Source of the DNA: an uncultured Alphaproteobacteria bacterium
Lineage (GTDB): Bacteria > Pseudomonadota > Alphaproteobacteria > CAAGCB01 > CAG-977
DNA length: 64,000 nt
NCBI GenBank assembly: GCA_944390195.1
Contig: CALXOZ010000008.1
Coordinates: forward strand, 1-64,000
Direction: 5' to 3'
Within the stretch, counting starts at the first letter, position 1. Every line of letters begins with the position of its first letter. The notes under the pieces are model-generated. The model saw nothing but the letters and a program-made list of their open reading frames with translations. It was not told the DNA's origin and did not search any database. Positions 44,942 to 52,878 of the stretch are shown one piece after another. The translations under genes were made by a program, and so were the position numbers.

Positions 44942-47332
44942 CTACCTTGTTTTTTTATTTAAAGCATCGAAGAACTGTCTATTGTCTTTAGAAACGAAAG
45001 CGGTTCGTTTAATAGACGCTTGCAAACCGCTTTTTTTCTTTACGGTCGTTTCTTTTTCTTGTTTTTGAGTTTGAGGTTCCAACCACCTTTTCCAATTTTT
45101 ATTTTCCGGATCATTTTGCAAGACGTTTTCCATAATTTTAAACATTCCGTTTCTATCCTTGATCATTTTCAAGAAATCGGAAGGAGTTGCGAAACCGTCC
45201 AAAGGAATACCGACCAAACACACATCACGTCCGATACTGTCTTTTATGAAGGAATCCCTTTTACCGTCATTATACGAGGTAGGAATTTGGCAGACTTGAA
45301 TTTCCTTACCGGAAGAGGATTTCGAAGCCGGTATGACTCCGGCGGGAATTTCAGGTTTACCGTTTTCATTTACTTTGATTTGACTGACATCGACATCCAT
45401 GTTTCCCCATTCATAATGAAGTTTTTGATAGAAGGCATCTCTCATACCGAAAGCCGTCAACTCACCGTTTCTGTTTCTTTTAATCAGCCAGCATAAAGTA
45501 TGCTCTTCCAAACTATGTTGGGCATTCGAGGGATCGACCACATATTTTCCATCAGTTGTCAATTCAGGTTTATAGAGCAGATCCCAAGTTTCTCCTTTAT
45601 CGTTTTTTCCCTGTTGCATCAAGATTGGCAACATGACTTGGACATCAGCAGAGCGTAATTCAGTATCAAGTATACCAAAGAACTCTTTTCTTTCAGGAGC
45701 ATTTGAACTGATTTTCCGGTTGGAAAGAGCTGTTCTATACATCGTCCCCAACAGAGCATTCATTTGTTCTTTTTGCCACATATCGAACATGATCTGCTTT
45801 ACCTGAGCGTGATGGCGGCAATCTCCCATGCCGAGAGCGAAGATGGCGGATATATTTGTTCTTGAATCGATCGTTTTGCTTTTTTCGCCGATTGTTTTTC
45901 CTGTAGCCCTCAGGACGGATTTAACGGTGGCATCATACAAGGATTCTCCGTTTTTTTCTTTTTGGAAAGCGTTATTTTCCATATGCAGACCGCTATTGGC
46001 GAAATTTTCGGTTGAGAATGTTTTTCTGATCAACTGATCCGCCAGCTTCATAAACACCTCAGGATCTTTGATTTCAGTCAAAGGCTTATTTGGATCAACT
46101 CCTGATTCATGATCAAGCGAAACCCCCAATTGGTCAGGAGTCATTTTAATCAAACCGGTAAACAGCCTCAAATCCTTTCTGGAAACGGCATGATCTGGCA
46201 ATTGACCGCCGAAAGCCATATTTCCGCAAACCCTGTTTGATCCTCTGAAGGTGGAACCGCACCCGCGGTAATTATAACTGTTTTCCAAGACCGCCCGCAG
46301 TTTTGGATCACTGGTCATATGCCTTTGTTTATCGTGTTCTCTGTTAAAACGGATCAACCCTGTTTTAACTTCAATGCCTTGTTTTACGAGCGTTTCGGGA
46401 ATGACTTCCTGCCTTGTTTTTTCCAGACTATTACGAACGAATTCGATATTTTCAGAAGGAAAGACCTTTGCGATACGATCCATATCGCGCTGAATGTCTC
46501 CGATTTCCCAAGAGAAGGAGAAGGATTTTTCCAACTGATTATACAGGTGTTCTATAGTTTTTCTATCTTCTCCGGCGATGCAAGCTGCTTGCAAGGCGGC
46601 GGAGATGCAGAAATAGTCATTGGATTCTTCAGCGCCGTCCCTCAAAGCAGCCAAGTAAACGACTTTAGCCGTTTCTTTAGCTCTTTCAGGGAAACCGAGC
46701 ATGATATTACCGTGCATGGCTTGAACGCCGACAGAGGTTTCCAAAGAATTTAAGAATCCCGTTTCGAATTGCTGAACGGATTTTTTCAACAATGCCTGTT
46801 GATGATATTGAGCTGAAGAGCTTTCAGATTCGGCGGAACGATTTGCGATATACCTGCAACACCGTCCGATATTTTCGAAACAGACTCCGTTTCCGTAACC
46901 TTCGCGTATCAAATCTTTGGAGATAGCTATGGACTTATAGTAATCCCAGACTTTAGCAATCGAGTTGTTTTCACGCGGCAACTTGCGATAAGCGACGGCA
47001 AGCTGTTCGCGCACCATGGGGGCTTTTTTAAAATCTTCATTAACAGAATTGTCATACAGGCTGATCATCTTATCGAAAGCGGCAAGATCGCGGTAAGCCG
47101 AAAAAAGACGCATCATTTGTGAAGATTCCAAACCATCCAGCCCTTGAGCGACGATTTGATCCAAGGCGGCTATTTTTTCTTTTTTAGACATCACCTTTTG
47201 ACCTTTTGGAGAACTCATATCCATCGCCTTATCGACTGCTTCAGTGAAGGCGCTCATTTCCAAAGTTCTTTTTTTATTCAGATCAAAACTTTCCGGCAAA
47301 TCGGAAAGCATCATCAAATTATCGTTTGACAT
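44942..47332 (-). CDS. large TPR-domain protein with transglutaminase-like cysteine motif
   Basis: Protein of 796 residues without signal peptide or membrane segment. Residues about 50-300 are helical and resemble the TRAFs-binding/DUF4071 tetratricopeptide domain (LLKKSVQQFETGFLNSLETS, GNIMLGFPERAKETAKVVYL). The second half contains FALGMGDCRHHAQV at about 500-511, where Cys505 with a following His pattern is what transglutaminase-like peptidases show; a possible Asp lies in VVDPSNAQHSLEEH further on. The C-terminus is Lys-rich. I know no protein of this architecture. An effector, toxin or immune-type enzyme is possible but not shown. The zinc-ribbon gene follows. Confidence 0.5.
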   Translation of the reverse strand: MSNDNLMMLSDLPESFDLNKKRTLEMSAFTEAVDKAMDMSSPKGQKVMSKKEKIAALDQIVAQGLDGLESSQMMRLFSAYRDLAAFDKMISLYDNSVNEDFKKAPMVREQLAVAYRKLPRENNSIAKVWDYYKSIAISKDLIREGYGNGVCFENIGRCCRYIANRSAESESSSAQYHQQALLKKSVQQFETGFLNSLETSVGVQAMHGNIMLGFPERAKETAKVVYLAALRDGAEESNDYFCISAALQAACIAGEDRKTIEHLYNQLEKSFSFSWEIGDIQRDMDRIAKVFPSENIEFVRNSLEKTRQEVIPETLVKQGIEVKTGLIRFNREHDKQRHMTSDPKLRAVLENSYNYRGCGSTFRGSNRVCGNMAFGGQLPDHAVSRKDLRLFTGLIKMTPDQLGVSLDHESGVDPNKPLTEIKDPEVFMKLADQLIRKTFSTENFANSGLHMENNAFQKEKNGESLYDATVKSVLRATGKTIGEKSKTIDSRTNISAIFALGMGDCRHHAQVKQIMFDMWQKEQMNALLGTMYRTALSNRKISSNAPERKEFFGILDTELRSADVQVMLPILMQQGKNDKGETWDLLYKPELTTDGKYVVDPSNAQHSLEEHTLCWLIKRNRNGELTAFGMRDAFYQKLHYEWGNMDVDVSQIKVNENGKPEIPAGVIPASKSSSGKEIQVCQIPTSYNDGKRDSFIKDSIGRDVCLVGIPLDGFATPSDFLKMIKDRNGMFKIMENVLQNDPENKNWKRWLEPQTQKQEKETTVKKKSGLQASIKRTAFVSKDNRQFFDALNKKTR

Positions 47333-47455
47333 GAAAACCCCTTAATTACGCTAATTACGCTGACATTATTCTAATGAAAATAACAAAAAGCTTTCGGCAG
47401 AGTCAACAAAAAAATTAGACAAAAAAAATAGAGGAAATATTTTTCTTTTTTTTGC

Positions 47456-47484
47456 TTGACATTTTATCATCAGTAGCGTTTAAT
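47456..47484 (+). promoter_or_regulatory. promoter of the Mn riboswitch-ATPase transcript
   Basis: Consensus TTGACA (47456-47461), a 17-base spacer and TTTAAT (47479-47484), placing the RNA start at about 47491, just at the 5' strand of the riboswitch. Confidence 0.7.
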
Positions 47485-47490
47485 TTCATT

Positions 47491-47630
47491 GCTCATGAGG
47501 GAGTAGTTTGCACACAATTTTAAAGTGTGTGGCAAGTCAACACCGTGACCGCGTTGTCGGTCTGGCTTGTCTTAAAGAACAAGACTCATGTATGCACTGG
47601 ATGTTGTTCAGTGCGTACATGAGTTTTTTT
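47491..47630 (+). ncRNA. yybP-ykoY family Mn2+ riboswitch with terminator
   Basis: The leader has the two family signatures: GGGAGTAG (47499-47506) and GTCAACA (47536-47542), with the arm CACACAA/GTGTGTGG and a second arm GACCGCGTTGTCGGTC between. The 5' strand CATGAG (47494-47499) can pair with CTCATG (47585-47590) as closing stem P1. The same CTCATG starts a 15-bp perfect terminator stem (47585-47599 with 47609-47623) followed by seven T. P1 and terminator are therefore mutually exclusive, so ligand-stabilised P1 should switch transcription on. It lies before a cation ATPase, a usual context for this class. Coordinates are by hand folding. Confidence 0.85.
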
Positions 47631-47652
47631 GTAATTAAAGAAGGTATGACAA

Positions 47653-50310
47653 ATGGATGCTTTTACGAAAACCGGGCAAGAAATCCTAAAAGAATTAGGA
47701 GTTTCCGAGCAAAAGGGATTATCCGAAGAACAAGCCGTTGATAATGCCGTTCGTTTTGGAATCAATCAGCTTTCCCGCCCTCCGCAAGAATCTCTGTTAA
47801 AAAAGATCTGGGACAATTTAACCGAGCCGATGATTTTAATGCTGGCTATTGCGGCATGTATTGCATTCGGTGTGAATTTCATCCGCGGTCTTAACGGAGA
47901 ACAAACGGAATATATCGAATGTGCGGGAATCCTTGTAGCTATTTGTTTATCCATAATCATTTCACTGGTTATGGAAGGTCGTAGCGCCAAAGCCTTTGAA
48001 GCGCTTAACAAGATAAAGGACGATATTCCGGTAAAAGTGCTACGCAACGCCAAGATCAGACAAATCCATCAAAAGGACATTGTTGTCGGAGACATTGTTT
48101 GCGTTGGCACGGGAGCCAAAGTCCCGGCGGATGGTCGTTTGTTGGAAAGCGTTGATCTTTGCGCGGAGGAAGCCTCTTTGACAGGAGAAAGCGAACCTGT
48201 AAAAAAGGATGCGACAGCCTTATTCACCGACCCGCAAACTCCGTTGGCGGACAGAACGAATATGCTTTATTCCGGAACATTCATCACGGCTGGATCCGGA
48301 CGTATGATCGTTACAGCGGTCGGCAATGACACAGAGTTCGGTCAAATAGCCAAAGAACTCTCTTCAACAGAAAAAAGTATGACCCCTCTTCAGGAGAAAT
48401 TGGCGCATTTAGGTGGAGTTATTGCCATTTGGGGTGTGTCAATGGCGGTATTGGCGTTTTTAATTCAATTGGGAATGTTCATTTCCAACGGAACCGCCAA
48501 TTTAAACAACATATCCGAAGCTTTCATCACTAGTATTGTGTTGATTGTCGCCGCTGTACCGGAAGGTCTGCCGACAACAGTAGCCATTTGTTTAGCGATC
48601 AATATCATCAAGATGTCGAAAGAAAACGCTTTAGTCAAGAAAATGATCGCATGCGAAACGATTGGCTGTATTAACGTCATTTGTTCGGACAAGACCGGGA
48701 CACTGACAGAAAACCGGATGAGCGTTTTACAAGTATGCGATCACGGAGAACTCAAGTCGCCGGAAGATGTAACGGATTCATATTTGCTTACAAACTTCAG
48801 CTTGAATTCGACTGCCGATATTAATACGGAAAACAATGCGTATACATTTATCGGCAACCCTACGGAATGTGCCTTATTGGTTGCCGCGGACAAAGCCGGA
48901 CAAGATTATCAACAGATCCGGAAAGCCAACGGTGTTGTTCATGTTTACCCGTTTTCTTCGGAAACAAAGAACATGACGACAATCACGCGCACAGACAAAG
49001 GTTATATGGTTTACACGAAGGGCAGTCCGGAAAAGATTTTATCGCTTTGCAATCTGACTCCGCAAGAACGGAAAGGGTATGAGGAAAAAATTATTTTTTT
49101 CCAAAAGAAAGCTTGTCGTGTCATTGGGTTTGCGCATAAAGAAATGTCACAGCCGGTTGATTTTGAGAACCATCGGGATCAAGTTGAAAGCGGATTGATT
49201 TTTGACGGTTTTACAGCCATAGCGGATCCGTTGCGTAAAGAAGTTTATGATGCTGTAAGGAATTGCCGCAAAGCAGGCATAGACATCAAGATGTTGACCG
49301 GTGACAATATCATTACGGCGACAGCCATAGCAAACGACTTGTCTTTATTGGATGCCGATCATATAGCTTTGGAAGCCAAAGACATAGACGCATTAGATGA
49401 AAAAGGACTGATGGCGAAATTACCGAAGATTCGAGTTATTGCGCGCAGCACTCCGGTGATAAAGATGCGGATTGTCAAAGCGTTGAAAGCCATGAAGAAC
49501 GTTGTTGCGGTTACAGGCGATGGCATTAATGACGCTCCGGCGATCAAAAATGCGGATATCGGCTTGGCGATGGGGATTTCAGGGACGGAAGTATCAAAAG
49601 AAGCCAGCGATATTGTATTGCTTGACGATTCATTTTCAACAATTGTCAAAGCCATTCAATGGGGACGCGGCATTTACGAAAACTTTCAACGTTTTTTACT
49701 GTTTCAATTAACCGTCAACCTTTCCTCAGTCATTGTAGTATTGGTTTCTTTGTTAGCAGGTTTTCCGACCCCGTTTACGGCTTTGCAGTTATTATGGGTG
49801 AATTTGATCATGGATGGTCCTCCAGCATTGACCTTAAGCTTGGAACCCATTCGCAGTTCATTGATGGACAATAAGCCCACTCCCAGAAATGCCAGCATTG
49901 TAACTAAAGAGATGTTAGCACGGATTATATTCAGCGGTTTATTCATTTCGGCTATTTTTATGATGCAAACCGGATGGAATATATTGGGCGGGACTCCGGA
50001 ACAAAACAAGACGATTTTATTTACATTATTTGTCTTGTTCCAATTGATGAACGCTTTTTGTTGCAGAGAATTAACACATGAAAGCATATTCAAGCACTTT
50101 TTTGATAACAAATTAATGCTGATAGCCTTTTTTGCGACATTTTTATTGCAATTTGTCATCAGCCAGTATGGAGGTTATATTTTTGGAACAGTTCCGTTAC
50201 CGATGGATATGTGGATAAAGATCATAGCCTTGTCTTCCAGTGTTATTATCGCATCGGAGCTTTTCAAACTCGGTTGGGTTGCCTACAATAAAATCAACAG
50301 CAAGAAATAA
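47653..50310 (+). CDS. P-type cation-transporting ATPase (Ca2+/Mn2+ type, P2)
   Basis: Protein of 885 residues with ten membrane segments predicted. Motifs include the actuator TGES (ASLTGESEPV), AAVPEGLPTTVAICLA in the ion-binding helix 4, the phosphorylation site CSDKTGTLTEN, nucleotide-domain KGSPEK, MLTGDNIITA and the hinge VAVTGDGINDAPA. Segment 6 has LLWVNLIMDGPPALTLSLEP. This is the P2A/P2B calcium-pump group. The Mn2+ riboswitch in its leader argues for Mn2+ (or Mn2+/Ca2+) export to relieve overload. A terminator follows. Substrate remains inferred. Confidence 0.9.
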   Translation: MDAFTKTGQEILKELGVSEQKGLSEEQAVDNAVRFGINQLSRPPQESLLKKIWDNLTEPMILMLAIAACIAFGVNFIRGLNGEQTEYIECAGILVAICLSIIISLVMEGRSAKAFEALNKIKDDIPVKVLRNAKIRQIHQKDIVVGDIVCVGTGAKVPADGRLLESVDLCAEEASLTGESEPVKKDATALFTDPQTPLADRTNMLYSGTFITAGSGRMIVTAVGNDTEFGQIAKELSSTEKSMTPLQEKLAHLGGVIAIWGVSMAVLAFLIQLGMFISNGTANLNNISEAFITSIVLIVAAVPEGLPTTVAICLAINIIKMSKENALVKKMIACETIGCINVICSDKTGTLTENRMSVLQVCDHGELKSPEDVTDSYLLTNFSLNSTADINTENNAYTFIGNPTECALLVAADKAGQDYQQIRKANGVVHVYPFSSETKNMTTITRTDKGYMVYTKGSPEKILSLCNLTPQERKGYEEKIIFFQKKACRVIGFAHKEMSQPVDFENHRDQVESGLIFDGFTAIADPLRKEVYDAVRNCRKAGIDIKMLTGDNIITATAIANDLSLLDADHIALEAKDIDALDEKGLMAKLPKIRVIARSTPVIKMRIVKALKAMKNVVAVTGDGINDAPAIKNADIGLAMGISGTEVSKEASDIVLLDDSFSTIVKAIQWGRGIYENFQRFLLFQLTVNLSSVIVVLVSLLAGFPTPFTALQLLWVNLIMDGPPALTLSLEPIRSSLMDNKPTPRNASIVTKEMLARIIFSGLFISAIFMMQTGWNILGGTPEQNKTILFTLFVLFQLMNAFCCRELTHESIFKHFFDNKLMLIAFFATFLLQFVISQYGGYIFGTVPLPMDMWIKIIALSSSVIIASELFKLGWVAYNKINSKK

Positions 50311-50326
50311 GACATATTTTTTCAAG

Positions 50327-50362
50327 AACAATACGGACAGATTTGCCCGTATTGTTTTTTTT
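50327..50362 (+). terminator. intrinsic terminator after the ATPase gene
   Basis: Ten-base stem AACAATACGG/CCGTATTGTT with a ten-base loop and a T-run, 17 bases after the ATPase stop. Confidence 0.85.
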
Positions 50363-50689
50363 ATGAGAGATAGAAAAAATCTCTCGAAAGTGAAGAAAAT
50401 ATATTTTTTTTATAAAGAATAAGAAAAAGGGATATAAAGAGTTCATTTAAAATCCGATCTTTTATTTTTTTATTATTAAAATTCAGAATAAAAAAAAAGA
50501 AAGAGATAAACAATCATATCGGAATAATGATATTATAATATATGCTAAATACTAATTAATAAAAATTATATTTTATTCTCAATAAAAAATATTTTTACTA
50601 TAAATAAATAAAAACAAATAAAAATGTAAAACAAAATCATACTATTTATATATTTTTTCATTTTTATATTTTTTTTATGAAAAAGCGTC
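50363..50689. other. very AT-rich intergenic region
   Basis: About 330 bases of almost pure A/T with short runs. No coding frame or RNA is supported. It may act as an upstream (UP-element or H-NS-like binding) region of the opgG promoter. Confidence 0.4.
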
Positions 50690-50717
50690 TTGACTTTCTC
50701 TATATTTATTTTACATA
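50690..50717 (+). promoter_or_regulatory. predicted promoter of the opgG leader
   Basis: TTGACT, a 16-base spacer and TACATA, with an AT-rich upstream region. It would give a leader of about 150 nt before opgG. Confidence 0.45.
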
Positions 50718-50747
50718 TTGCTAGCAAGCGGGGAAGGTAAAAAAACA

Positions 50748-50810
50748 ATGGATCTGGATTTGGATCGCATGAAGCGGCTTGTAAAAAAACGCATCCCTTG
50801 CAAGACATGA
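50748..50810 (+). CDS. putative 20-residue leader peptide upstream of opgG
   Basis: GGGGAAGG stands ten bases before an ATG opening MDLDLDRMKRLVKKRIPCKT and a TGA. It lies in the predicted 5' leader of opgG. The sequence GCAAGcGGGGA before it can pair with TCCCTTGC inside it, so a folding leader with a translated uORF is possible. No known leader peptide is matched. Confidence 0.3.
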   Translation: MDLDLDRMKRLVKKRIPCKT

Positions 50811-50872
50811 CTTTTTTAACTTTCCGCATCGAAACAAGAAACAAAACACATTGACCGTTATTTTGGTGAGCA

Positions 50873-52441
50873 ATGAAAAAGCAAGCAAAATATACAGTAA
50901 AGATTATTATAGTCCTTATAATCGTTATCGGTATCGCCTTTTTATTTTATGATACACATCTATCTGGAAAAGCCGAAAAGCAAACGCCTCAATCGCAAAC
51001 GGCGTTCAGTTATGACCGCTTAATTTCTTCAGCCCGTGAATTGTCCAAGACCCCTTATGAGCCGCCATCAGCAGACCTTCCGCAGGAATTGCAGAAGATC
51101 AATTATGACAGCTACCGTTCGATCCGTTTTTTAAGGGAACAAGGTCCATGGTACGGTCGTCGTAAACCCTTTGAAGTTCAATTTTTTCATGCAGGAGGTT
51201 TGTTTCAGAACACGGTTCGGATCAATGAAATAATCAAAGGTGTTTCATATCCGTTGAGATATTCACCGTTGTTTTTCAATTTTGGTCATAACAAGTTTGA
51301 TTTAAAACATTTCAAAGACATCGGATTTGCAGGTTTCAGATTGCATTATCCGTTGAATACGAACGATTATTTTGACGAGCTGGTTTCTTTTTTAGGGGCA
51401 AGTTATTTTCGCGCATTAGGTAGACACCATAAATACGGTTTATCGGCGCGTGGATTGGCGATTGACACGGCGTTACCGACGGGTGAAGAATTTCCTGTAT
51501 TTCGAGAATTTTGGCTTCAACGACCACGCTGGCGTTCGACCTCAGCCATAGTTTACGCTTTATTGGACAGTCCGAGCATAACCGGTGCCTACAAATTCAC
51601 GATCACCCCTGGCGAAGACACCGTCATTACAGTCGAGATGCGTTTATTTGCGCGCAAGGACATAACGAAATTAGGGATAGCCCCCTTAACATCAATGTAC
51701 TTGTTCGGCGAGAACACAAAGAACCGGTTTGATGATTTTCGTCCCGAGGTACACGACAGTGACGGATTGCTTGTATTCAACGCGAACAACGAATGGCTGT
51801 GGCGTCCTTTGGACAATTCGAAGCATTTGCGCGTCAGCAATTTCAACGACGACAACCCTCAAGGTTTCGGATTATTGCAACGGGATCGGGATTTATCGCA
51901 TTATTTGGATTTTGAAGCTCATTACGAGCAACGCCCCAGCGTTTGGGTTGAACCGGTTGGCGATTGGGGGAAAGGGTCTGTTGAATTGGTCGAAATTCCG
52001 TCGGATCAAGAGATCCATGACAATGTTGTCGCCTATTGGGTTTCATCGCAAAAGATAAAAGCCGGTCAAGAATTATCTTACAGTTACAAGATTCATTGGT
52101 TTACGAAACTGCCTTTGGACAAGATTCCCGGAGATATAACAGCGACACGGACAGGTATTGGCGGCGTATCCGGCATGCAAGAAAAAGACAAGCGGAAGTT
52201 TGTTATTGACTTTGACATTTTGAACATGAAGGAAGAAGTGGAAAAAGGGATAGCCGTACTGGAAGTGTCGGCCAGCGAAGGGGAAATTGTCGAGCAACGT
52301 TTAAGCTACAATCCAGTAACCAAAGGTCTGACAGCTTATATTGACTTCAGACCGAACGGAGAGATTTCCGAATTAAGGGCTTCGGTTGTAAAAAGAGGTC
52401 GTCATATATCCGAGATTTGGAGTTATCAATGGCTGCCATAA
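50873..52441 (+). CDS. opgG: periplasmic glucan biosynthesis protein OpgG/MdoG
   Basis: Protein of 522 residues with an N-terminal membrane segment (about 8-27) that serves as signal or anchor. The MdoG signature includes YDSYRSIRFLREQGPWYG, FQVQFFHAGG-like (EVQFFHAGGLFQNTV), GFAGFRLHYPLN, YFRALGRHHKYGLSARGLAI and DFEAHYEQRPSVWVEP. It modifies or branches the beta-1,2 glucan backbone made by OpgH in the periplasm; osmoregulated glucans affect virulence and stress. The stop overlaps the start of the next gene. GGTGAG lies upstream of the ATG. Confidence 0.95.
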   Translation: MKKQAKYTVKIIIVLIIVIGIAFLFYDTHLSGKAEKQTPQSQTAFSYDRLISSARELSKTPYEPPSADLPQELQKINYDSYRSIRFLREQGPWYGRRKPFEVQFFHAGGLFQNTVRINEIIKGVSYPLRYSPLFFNFGHNKFDLKHFKDIGFAGFRLHYPLNTNDYFDELVSFLGASYFRALGRHHKYGLSARGLAIDTALPTGEEFPVFREFWLQRPRWRSTSAIVYALLDSPSITGAYKFTITPGEDTVITVEMRLFARKDITKLGIAPLTSMYLFGENTKNRFDDFRPEVHDSDGLLVFNANNEWLWRPLDNSKHLRVSNFNDDNPQGFGLLQRDRDLSHYLDFEAHYEQRPSVWVEPVGDWGKGSVELVEIPSDQEIHDNVVAYWVSSQKIKAGQELSYSYKIHWFTKLPLDKIPGDITATRTGIGGVSGMQEKDKRKFVIDFDILNMKEEVEKGIAVLEVSASEGEIVEQRLSYNPVTKGLTAYIDFRPNGEISELRASVVKRGRHISEIWSYQWLP

Positions 52442-52878
52442 AGATCCAAAGTTTAAAAGACGTAGCACGCGCTTATTTGCAAACATTCGGATACTCTGCG
52501 GACAATATAACGGAGAGGGATTTGGATGTTTTTTTAGGAATGACACCTTTGCAGACAGACAGTGCTTCAGAGTGGGTGAAACGAGCCGATTTAATTTTTT
52601 TCAGATATGCACAACAAATATTCGGAGACATATTTGAACAGCAGCAATTGACAGCCTATTTCAAATTAATTTTCACTTTAAATCAGGGATCGACGCAATG
52701 TTCGATACAAGGACTGATCAAAGGTGAAATCCCTGCGGCATTACTGAATAAGATGCGCCAATCCCGTTTTTTGAATGCGCCTCAATATCATTTTGAACAG
52801 ATGAAGCCTCAAGTTATAGACGAGCCGCATTGGCTCAGCCGAATGTTTTCCTGTTTTAAAAAAGGTCAAAAGGAATGA
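52429..52878 (+). CDS. unknown protein between opgG and opgH
   Basis: Protein of 149 residues from the ATG at 52429, which overlaps the end of opgG by 13 bases; a TTG four codons earlier is the alternative. Its last four bases overlap opgH. It is soluble and helical, with FLGMTPLQTDSASEW, IFFRYAQQIFG and a C-terminal HWLSRMFSCFKKGQ. No family is recognised. Such a gene is not part of the usual opgGH operon. The tight overlaps imply coupled translation and suggest it helps OpgH activity or glucan modification. Confidence 0.7.
   Translation: MAAIKIQSLKDVARAYLQTFGYSADNITERDLDVFLGMTPLQTDSASEWVKRADLIFFRYAQQIFGDIFEQQQLTAYFKLIFTLNQGSTQCSIQGLIKGEIPAALLNKMRQSRFLNAPQYHFEQMKPQVIDEPHWLSRMFSCFKKGQKE

Noticed and set aside
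50566-50844. 92-codon minus-strand frame upstream of opgG
   Set aside because: Very AT-rich, ends in Phe/Ile/Lys runs, overlaps the predicted opgG promoter and leader, and matches nothing known.
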